Shown piece by piece: positions 1-4,214 of a stretch of DNA of 7,334 nucleotides. Each line of letters starts with the position of its first letter. The stretch's first letter is position 1. This DNA is from an uncultured Coriobacteriaceae bacterium (GTDB lineage: Bacteria; Actinomycetota; Coriobacteriia; Coriobacteriales; Atopobiaceae). The translations under genes were made by a program, and so were the position numbers. Below the pieces are notes generated by a model. It was not told where the DNA came from and made no database searches. It saw only the letters and a program-made list of their open reading frames with translations. The DNA is taken from NCBI GenBank assembly GCA_900551595.1, contig URWR01000079.1, positions 1-7,334 of the forward strand, written 5' to 3'.

Positions 1-121
1 TTGCCCTTGAGTAGCCAAGATCTTCAAAAACATGCATTGCCTCAGTGCGGCCCGCGCCACTCATACCAGTAATAACAACCACATCGGGTACAGAGACAGA
101 CGCTACTTCAGATGTAGACAC
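1..121 (-). CDS. rapZ: RapZ family nucleotide-binding protein, N-terminal 40 codons (runs off the left edge)
   Basis: The visible N-terminus carries a short variable leader, a hydrophobic beta strand (VVVITG) and a P-loop GMSGAGRT at residues 19-26, followed by EAMHVFEDLGY. This is the start of RapZ/YvcJ proteins (compare the family pattern GxSGAGK[ST]...EDLG). RapZ binds nucleotides. In E. coli it is an RNase adaptor controlling glucosamine-6-phosphate synthase through small RNAs; in Gram-positives and actinobacteria its role is less clear. The P-loop has Arg where Lys is usual, which I recall as common in actinobacterial homologues. The start is GTG at 119-121, chosen because GAGAGGGGG lies just upstream on the coding strand and because an in-frame TGA at 134-136 closes the frame. 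It is separated from fruA by a terminator, so it probably needs its own promoter; I see no convincing -10/-35 in the 55 bases between. The downstream neighbours expected from the actinobacterial cluster (gluP/yvcK, whiA) lie outside the window. Confidence 0.9.
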   Translation of the reverse strand, partial: MSTSEVASVSVPDVVVITGMSGAGRTEAMHVFEDLGYSRA

Positions 122-176
122 AATTGCCCCCTCTCAAGATTCTTTAGCAAGCATACGATAAAGTTCACGCAAACGG

Positions 177-205
177 AAAAGGGACATCCCTAAAGATGTC
201 CCCTT
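177..205 (-). terminator. Intrinsic terminator after fruA
   Basis: On the - strand a perfect 8-bp stem GGGACATC/GATGTCCC (arms 195-202 and 181-188) encloses a 6-base loop and is followed directly by TTTT (177-180). The U tract is present only for leftward transcription. It lies about 50 bases past the fruA stop and before rapZ, so it should end the fru transcript and insulate rapZ. Confidence 0.85.
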
Positions 206-214
206 GCATCTGAC

Positions 215-231
215 GGGAAACAGATTTTCCC
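215..231 (-). repeat. Short hairpin in the fruA 3' untranslated region
   Basis: GGGAAA (215-220) and TTTCCC (226-231) are complementary around a 5-base loop. There is no U tract on the - strand after it, so it is not itself a terminator. It sits just upstream of the real terminator and may stabilise the 3' end of the fru mRNA; that role is inference. Confidence 0.4.
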
Positions 232-245
232 CGCTATCATGCTCT

Positions 246-259
246 GTAAACCTGTTTAC
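246..259. repeat. Inverted repeat spanning the fruA stop codon
   Basis: GTAAAC (246-251) and GTTTAC (254-259) form a perfect 6-bp inverted repeat with a 2-base centre. It overlaps the fruA TAA stop (256-258). It could be an mRNA 3' structure, a protein-binding palindrome or chance. The half-site GTAAAC also occurs once in the fruR upstream region (4146-4151). Confidence 0.4.
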
Positions 260-2229
260 TTAGAAAGACCAGTTTCCTCAGGTGGAAGTGGACGCTTCCA
301 AAGAGAAAGAATAAGCGCACCGACGATCGAGCCAACTGCTGCCGCGAGCAGCCACATGAGACCATTGCCAATAATTGGTGTTACCCAGGCGCCACCGTGG
401 GGTGCGGGCGAAGTGCATCCAAATAATGCAGAGAGGGCACCGGCAATGGCAGATCCGATAATGCAAGATGGAAGCACGTGACCAGGATCGGCTGCAGCAA
501 ATGGAATTGCGCCCTCGGTGATAAACGACAGACCCATGATGTAATTCACAATGCCCGCACTGCGATCAGTCTTGCTCCAACGATTCTTAAAGAAGGTCGT
601 TGAAAGAGCGATGATCAGAGGAGGAACCATGCCGCCAACCATAACAGAAGCCATGATCATCTGACCCGTCGTGCCAAGACCGCTGGCAGGGTCAAGAGCA
701 GCGGTGCCAAAGACATATGCTGCCTTGTTGAATGGGCCGCCCATATCAACTGACATCATTCCGCCCAGAACAAGGCCCAGCAGAACAATATTGCTGGTAC
801 CAAGGCCCTTCAGGAAGCTGTTGAGTGCGGTGTTGATAAGCGCAAAGATCGGGTTGAGCGCCAGCATAACAACACCAATACCCAAAATACCCAAGATAGG
901 ATAAATGAGCATAGGTTTAATACCCTCAAGAGAGCTGGGTAACTTATCGCATGCCCGCTCAATACCCAAGGTAATATAGCCCGCTGCAAAACCAGCAAAC
1001 AATGCAGCAATAAAACCGCCGGAAACAAGACCTGAGGAATCAAGTGTGCTCAGATAAGCAAAGTCATAGCCAACTTTTGCAAAAATACCGCCTACAAATC
1101 CAGGTGCCAGACCAGGCCTGTCGGCAATAGACATAGCAATGTAGCCGGCCAAGATAGGCAACATAAAACCAAAGGCTTCATTACCAATTGTCTTAAACAA
1201 TGCTGCTGCTGGTATAGAGGAGCCATATGCAGCGGTGCCCAGACCGGGCTGGTCAACAAGAAACGCAATGGCTGTAAGAATGCCGCCGCCAATAACGAAC
1301 GGCAACATGTGAGATACACCATTCATCAGGTGCTTATAAATCTGGCGACCAATGCCTTCGCTTTCAGCACTCTCAGTCTTCGCTGCAGCAGCACCCGATC
1401 CCTGGTGAAGCGGAGCGCGATTTTCGAGAATAATATTGATAAGCTCTTCAGGCTCATTGATGCCACGTGTTACTGAACAGCTATAGAGCTGCTTGCCGTC
1501 AAAACGATCCAGCTCAACGTTCTTATCAGCGGCAATAATAACGCCCTTCGCACCAGCGATATCATCTGCCGTAAGGATGTTCTTCGCACCACCAGATCCT
1601 TGAGTCTCCACCTTGATGCGGACACCCATCTCAGATGCCTTCTTCTCAAGAGACTCTGCAGCCATATAGGTATGAGCAATACCTGTTGGACAAGCAGTAA
1701 TAGCAACGATGTCATAACCGGCAGCATCACGCTCAGCAGCACCAGCTGCCTTCGCTTGTTCTTCCGCCACATGACGATCTTCTTCGGCATCCACCAAAGC
1801 GCGAACTTCCTCAGGCGTTTGAGCAGCGCGCAAGCTTGCACAAAAGTCTGGGTTAAGCAGAAGTGTAGACAGGCGGCTCAATACCTCAAGATGCACATCG
1901 GCGCCACCGGCTGGAGCTGCAATCAGGAAAAGCAGTGTTGCTGGCTCCCCATCAGCAGAATCAAAGTCAACACCGCCTGGCACCACCATGGCCGCAAGCC
2001 CTGGAGCAGAAACTGCATCGGTCTTTGCATGAGGGATAGCAATGCCACCCCCCAAGCCTGTAGAGAACTGTGCTTCACGCTCGCGAACGGCAGCAGCGTA
2101 GGCGTCCTTATCAATAACGTTGCCTTCGTTTGCCATAAGGTCAACGAGTTCATCAATCGCTTCGTCCTTGTTAGCAGGGGCACCCCCAATCTTGATACCT
2201 TCAGGTTTGAGTAAGTCAGTAATCCTCAT
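256..2229 (-). CDS. fruA: PTS fructose transporter subunit EIIABC
   Basis: This 657-residue membrane protein takes up fructose and phosphorylates it to fructose-1-phosphate, using phosphate passed from EI and HPr. The N-terminal EIIA domain (about 1-150) has the active-site motif GGGIAIPHAK with phospho-His67. A charged, Ala/Glu-rich linker (about 150-170) leads to EIIB (about 171-270), whose motif TACPTGIAHT holds phospho-Cys180. A second Ala/Ser/Glu linker leads to EIIC (about 295-645), with many hydrophobic helices and the family stretches GGPFNKAAY (497-505), ITEGAIPFAAADPGHVLPS (570-588) and APHGG (609-613). Length and domain order match complete FruA; no FPr/HPr domain is fused, so a separate HPr is needed. 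The start is the ATG at 2227-2229, preceded by GGGAG at 2236-2240; a 21-residue in-frame extension to 2292 has no family similarity and crosses a hairpin. It is the last gene of the fruR-fruK-fruA operon. Family substrate is fructose; mannose or related sugars cannot be excluded from sequence alone. Confidence 0.96.
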   Translation of the reverse strand: MRITDLLKPEGIKIGGAPANKDEAIDELVDLMANEGNVIDKDAYAAAVREREAQFSTGLGGGIAIPHAKTDAVSAPGLAAMVVPGGVDFDSADGEPATLLFLIAAPAGGADVHLEVLSRLSTLLLNPDFCASLRAAQTPEEVRALVDAEEDRHVAEEQAKAAGAAERDAAGYDIVAITACPTGIAHTYMAAESLEKKASEMGVRIKVETQGSGGAKNILTADDIAGAKGVIIAADKNVELDRFDGKQLYSCSVTRGINEPEELINIILENRAPLHQGSGAAAAKTESAESEGIGRQIYKHLMNGVSHMLPFVIGGGILTAIAFLVDQPGLGTAAYGSSIPAAALFKTIGNEAFGFMLPILAGYIAMSIADRPGLAPGFVGGIFAKVGYDFAYLSTLDSSGLVSGGFIAALFAGFAAGYITLGIERACDKLPSSLEGIKPMLIYPILGILGIGVVMLALNPIFALINTALNSFLKGLGTSNIVLLGLVLGGMMSVDMGGPFNKAAYVFGTAALDPASGLGTTGQMIMASVMVGGMVPPLIIALSTTFFKNRWSKTDRSAGIVNYIMGLSFITEGAIPFAAADPGHVLPSCIIGSAIAGALSALFGCTSPAPHGGAWVTPIIGNGLMWLLAAAVGSIVGALILSLWKRPLPPEETGLSK

Positions 2230-2251
2230 TTCCAACTCCCTTTCTCCATAA

Positions 2252-2271
2252 GAGAGGTCGTGCCACCTCTC
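2252..2271 (-). promoter_or_regulatory. Hairpin just upstream of the fruA ribosome binding site
   Basis: GAGAGGT (2252-2258) and ACCTCTC (2265-2271) form a perfect 7-bp stem with a 6-base loop. In the mRNA it lies 11 bases before the fruA GGGAG site, so it leaves that site free. No U tract follows, so it is not a terminator. A processing or stability element that sets FruA against FruK levels is possible; this is inference. Confidence 0.45.
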
Positions 2272-2307
2272 ATTTCCTATGTATCGACACACGCGTCCCC
2301 TCCCCCA

Positions 2308-2317
2308 GACATATGTC
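2308..2317. repeat. 10-bp palindrome in the fruK-fruA gap
   Basis: GACATATGTC is a perfect palindrome near the middle of the 126-bp gap between fruK and fruA. Beside it on the coding strand lies a purine run GGGGGAGGGG (2297-2306). The gap also contains GACAA/TTGTC arms around 2321-2341. No promoter with good -35 and -10 boxes was recognised here, so fruA is probably transcribed from upstream. Confidence 0.35.
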
Positions 2318-2355
2318 AGTGGACAACAAACGCGAGATTGTCTACGGATGAGCTA

Positions 2356-3261
2356 TTACGCGTTGCGCGCAAGCAGTGCCTCTACCTCTGATCGGGTAGC
2401 AAGCTCCTCAGAGAAGGCACTTGCAGAACCAGTTGCAAGCGCCATATGGAATGCCTGCTCATAGCTGCCTGTCTCCATAAGGCCTGCGATAAAGCCAGCC
2501 ACAGAAGAATCGCCAGCTCCCACAGAATTGATGACAGTTCCTGTTGCTGCGGGACTCTGGAAAACTTCCCCGGTTTCTGCAACCAAAACGCCACCTTCGC
2601 CTGCCATGGAAACGAAAACATTTGCAGCGCCCATTTCCTGCAATTTCTTGGCATACGGAATAACTTCGTCGCGGGTCTTGAGCTCTACCTCAAAAATATC
2701 GCCCAACTCATGGTTGTTTGGTTTTACTAAGAAGGGATGAAGTGGGAGAACGCGCGTTAACAAATCGCGCTCAGCATCTACGATTACGCGCACCCCACGA
2801 CCTTGGAGCCTTGTCATGATGCGCTCATACATGTCATGAGGAAGTATGGTAGGAACCGAACCGGAAATAACGAGCGTGTCACCTTCAACAAGCTGATCGA
2901 GCTTTGCGAGCAGCTCATCGACATTCTCGGCTGAAATTGCGGGTCCCTGTCCATTAAGTTCGGTTTCTTCTGCAGCTTTAACCTTTACGTTAATGCGCGT
3001 CATACCTTCGTTAACATGGACAAAATCACAAGAAACACCAGCATCACGGCACAGTCGCACAAGCTCATTGCCAGTAAATCCTGCTACAAAACCCAATGCA
3101 CGACTCTCATGGCCAAGGTTTCCAAGCACAATGGAAACGTTGATGCCCTTACCACCAGGAAGCACCCGTTCGTACGTAGCGCGATTAATACTTCCAAGTC
3201 GCATGTCGCTTACGCGAACAATGTAGTCAAGTGCTGGGTTAAACGTAACAGTTGCGATCAT
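2356..3261 (-). CDS. fruK: 1-phosphofructokinase
   Basis: This cytoplasmic sugar kinase of the PfkB/ribokinase family converts the fructose-1-phosphate delivered by FruA, plus ATP, to fructose-1,6-bisphosphate. At 301 residues it has the usual length. Visible signatures are the N-terminal TFNPALDYIVRV (6-17), the substrate-site stretch PGGKGINVS (35-43) typical of the FruK/LacC branch, KPNNHEL (180-186), and the C-terminal SVGAGDSSVAGFIAG (246-260), where Asp251 is the expected catalytic base next to the anion hole. LacC (tagatose-6-phosphate kinase) is the main alternative, but the fruA and fruR neighbours favour FruK. The ATG (3259-3261) overlaps the fruR TGA in an ATGA arrangement, and GGAGG lies 7 bases upstream inside the fruR end, so translation is probably coupled to fruR. 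Confidence 0.95.
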   Translation of the reverse strand: MIATVTFNPALDYIVRVSDMRLGSINRATYERVLPGGKGINVSIVLGNLGHESRALGFVAGFTGNELVRLCRDAGVSCDFVHVNEGMTRINVKVKAAEETELNGQGPAISAENVDELLAKLDQLVEGDTLVISGSVPTILPHDMYERIMTRLQGRGVRVIVDAERDLLTRVLPLHPFLVKPNNHELGDIFEVELKTRDEVIPYAKKLQEMGAANVFVSMAGEGGVLVAETGEVFQSPAATGTVINSVGAGDSSVAGFIAGLMETGSYEQAFHMALATGSASAFSEELATRSEVEALLARNA

Positions 3262-4013
3262 GCGCTAACCTCCACAACGTTTTCGAAGTTTTGGTATTCC
3301 TCAGCTAAATTACCTGCAGTAAGAATTGTTGCTGTATCAAATGCACCAAATTCAACGAGACTCAGGCACCCGAACTTGGAAGCATCGGCTAGAACATAAC
3401 GCCGTTCGGTTCGTTCCATTGACACCTGCTTTATGATGGCTTCGTTTCTATCAGGCGTGGTGTAGCCAGCCGAAACAGTAATGCCATTTGCACCCCAGAA
3501 GCCCACGGTAAAGTGATAGCGCCCTATTGTTGCCAACGCATCGGGACCAACAAGAGCCTCGGTAACACTTTTTAGCTCTCCTCCTATAACAACAACATCG
3601 CATCCACGTGCCGCTAGTTTTGTGGCATGCGAAATAGAGTCTGTTGCAAAATGAGCTTGCGTCGGGGCAAGCGCATCAACGAGCTTATCAACCGTAGAGC
3701 CTGCGTCGAGGTAGACAAAATCATCGGGACCGATGAGAGTTGCTGCATAGGTTGCAATAGCTGTTTTTTCTTTCACATGAAGCGCCGAACGCTCAGTGAT
3801 GGTTGAATCGCGGAGAACACCTGGAATGGAGGATCTATTGAGCGTAGCGCCACCACGCACCTTAATGAGACGACCCTCTTGATCAAGCCTATCCAAATCA
3901 CGGCGAATAGTTGATTCAGAGGCATGAAGTGCTTCGGCAAGATCGTTCACGCTTGCCGTACCCATGCTCTCAACCATTCCTACAATGCGCGCAAGGCGCT
4001 CTTCAGCAATCAT
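3258..4013 (-). CDS. fruR: DeoR-family transcriptional regulator of the fructose operon
   Basis: The 251-residue protein has the DeoR layout. An N-terminal winged helix-turn-helix (about 4-57) reads SVNDLAEALHASESTIRRDL (21-40) and is followed by the wing KVRGGATL (51-58). The C-terminal sugar-phosphate sensor domain (about 75-235) includes YLDAGST (101-107), VVIGGE (141-146) and GFWGANGI (171-178). DeoR regulators usually repress a neighbouring sugar operon until a phosphorylated intermediate binds. Being first in fruR-fruK-fruA, it probably autoregulates; fructose-1-phosphate or fructose-1,6-bisphosphate are the likely effectors (inference). It is not the LacI-type FruR/Cra of enterobacteria. 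The start at 4011-4013 fits the family N-terminus (M-AEER pattern), but the 19 bases before it (CCGACCCATACATCCAATC) lack any Shine-Dalgarno match. Instead the start overlaps the stop of a short upstream ORF that has a strong site. Confidence 0.92.
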   Translation of the reverse strand: MIAEERLARIVGMVESMGTASVNDLAEALHASESTIRRDLDRLDQEGRLIKVRGGATLNRSSIPGVLRDSTITERSALHVKEKTAIATYAATLIGPDDFVYLDAGSTVDKLVDALAPTQAHFATDSISHATKLAARGCDVVVIGGELKSVTEALVGPDALATIGRYHFTVGFWGANGITVSAGYTTPDRNEAIIKQVSMERTERRYVLADASKFGCLSLVEFGAFDTATILTAGNLAEEYQNFENVVEVSA

Positions 4014-4072
4014 GATTGGATGTATGGGTCGGCAGCACAGGAGACTGTGTGCAGGGCGAACTGGGACAACAT
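4010..4072 (-). CDS. Putative 20-residue leader peptide coupled to fruR
   Basis: An ATG at 4070-4072 opens a 20-codon frame, MLSQFALHTVSCAADPYIQS, ending in TGA (4010-4012). The stop overlaps the fruR start as ATGA. An AAGGAGG site lies 4 bases before the ATG, the same sequence and spacing as the confident uvrC start in this window. Since fruR lacks a ribosome binding site, ribosomes finishing this peptide could restart on fruR. The peptide has no run of one amino acid, so a classical attenuator is unlikely. No homology is claimed; the evidence is the strong initiation site, the ATGA junction and the missing fruR site. Alternatively the AAGGAGG could feed fruR by another route, or the ORF could be fortuitous. 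Confidence 0.6.
   Translation of the reverse strand: MLSQFALHTVSCAADPYIQS
4036..4049 (-). repeat. Small hairpin inside the leader ORF
   Basis: CACAG (4036-4040) and CTGTG (4045-4049) pair around a 4-base loop, with a possible G-U and G-C extension outward. Ribosomes translating the leader ORF would melt it. It is too weak and lacks a U tract, so it is not a terminator. Any role in controlling fruR initiation is speculative. Confidence 0.3.
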
Positions 4073-4076
4073 CAAT

Positions 4077-4083
4077 CCTCCTT
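4077..4083 (-). promoter_or_regulatory. Strong ribosome binding site for the leader ORF
   Basis: AAGGAGG on the - strand matches the anti-Shine-Dalgarno perfectly and stands 4 bases before an ATG at 4070-4072. The uvrC site in this window (6136-6142) has the identical sequence and spacing. It is 63 bases from the fruR start, too far to serve fruR directly, and so supports translation of the leader ORF. Confidence 0.7.
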
Positions 4084-4096
4084 GATCGGTGGCATC

Positions 4097-4102
4097 ATTA
4101 TC
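4097..4102 (-). promoter_or_regulatory. Candidate -10 box for the fru operon
   Basis: GATAAT on the - strand matches TATAAT in five of six positions. It lies 13 bases before the AAGGAGG of the leader ORF, giving a very short untranslated leader. No good -35 occurs at 16-18 bp (TTGAAC is present at 20 bp), so activity would depend on an unusual spacing. It sits at the downstream end of the phased array, where a repressor would block it. Confidence 0.35.
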
Positions 4103-4129
4103 AATCAATTTCAATCAGATTTGTTCAAA

Positions 4130-4157
4130 ATTGTTCAAATGCGGGGTAAACGGTCAA
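4130..4157 (-). promoter_or_regulatory. Alternative candidate promoter for the fru operon
   Basis: TTGACC (4152-4157) and AACAAT (4130-4135) are separated by 16 bp on the - strand, matching consensus at 5/6 and 4/6. The -35 overlaps one copy of the TAAACGGTCA repeat. If used, the start would be near 4123 and the leader about 50 bases to the leader ORF. This competes with the GATAAT candidate; neither is certain. Confidence 0.3.
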
Positions 4158-4177
4158 AAATCAGTCATAAACGGTCA
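4147..4177. repeat. Two copies of TAAACGGTCA, 21 bp apart
   Basis: TAAACGGTCA occurs at 4147-4156 and 4168-4177, a centre spacing of 21 bp or two helical turns. Direct repeats at whole-turn spacing are what DeoR-family operators commonly look like. They contain the TCA of the wider phased array but are its longest exact repeat, so they may be the high-affinity FruR sites. Confidence 0.5.
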
Positions 4178-4214
4178 TTTTTCATCATTACTAATCATAA
4201 TTAAGCAATTCCAA

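Noticed and set aside
1600..2214. 204-codon open frame on the + strand
   Set aside because: It is antisense to the EIIA/EIIB part of fruA, whose motifs and length are secure. Its translation resembles no family and it has no ribosome binding site.
2230..2292. Upstream extension of fruA by 21 codons
   Set aside because: It would cover the hairpin and the GGGAG site; MRITDLL at the chosen start matches the usual beginning of EIIA(Fru).
3016..3399. 127-codon open frame on the + strand
   Set aside because: It runs antisense across the fruR-fruK junction, both of which are well-supported genes; no ribosome binding site or family similarity was seen.
4036..4049. Transcription attenuator hairpin in the fruR leader
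   Set aside because: The stem is only about 5 bp with no U tract, and no competing antiterminator structure or regulatory codon run was seen.
4160..4214. Intrinsic terminator after uvrC
   Set aside because: The stretch is AT-rich and has no GC stem followed by a U run on the - strand.
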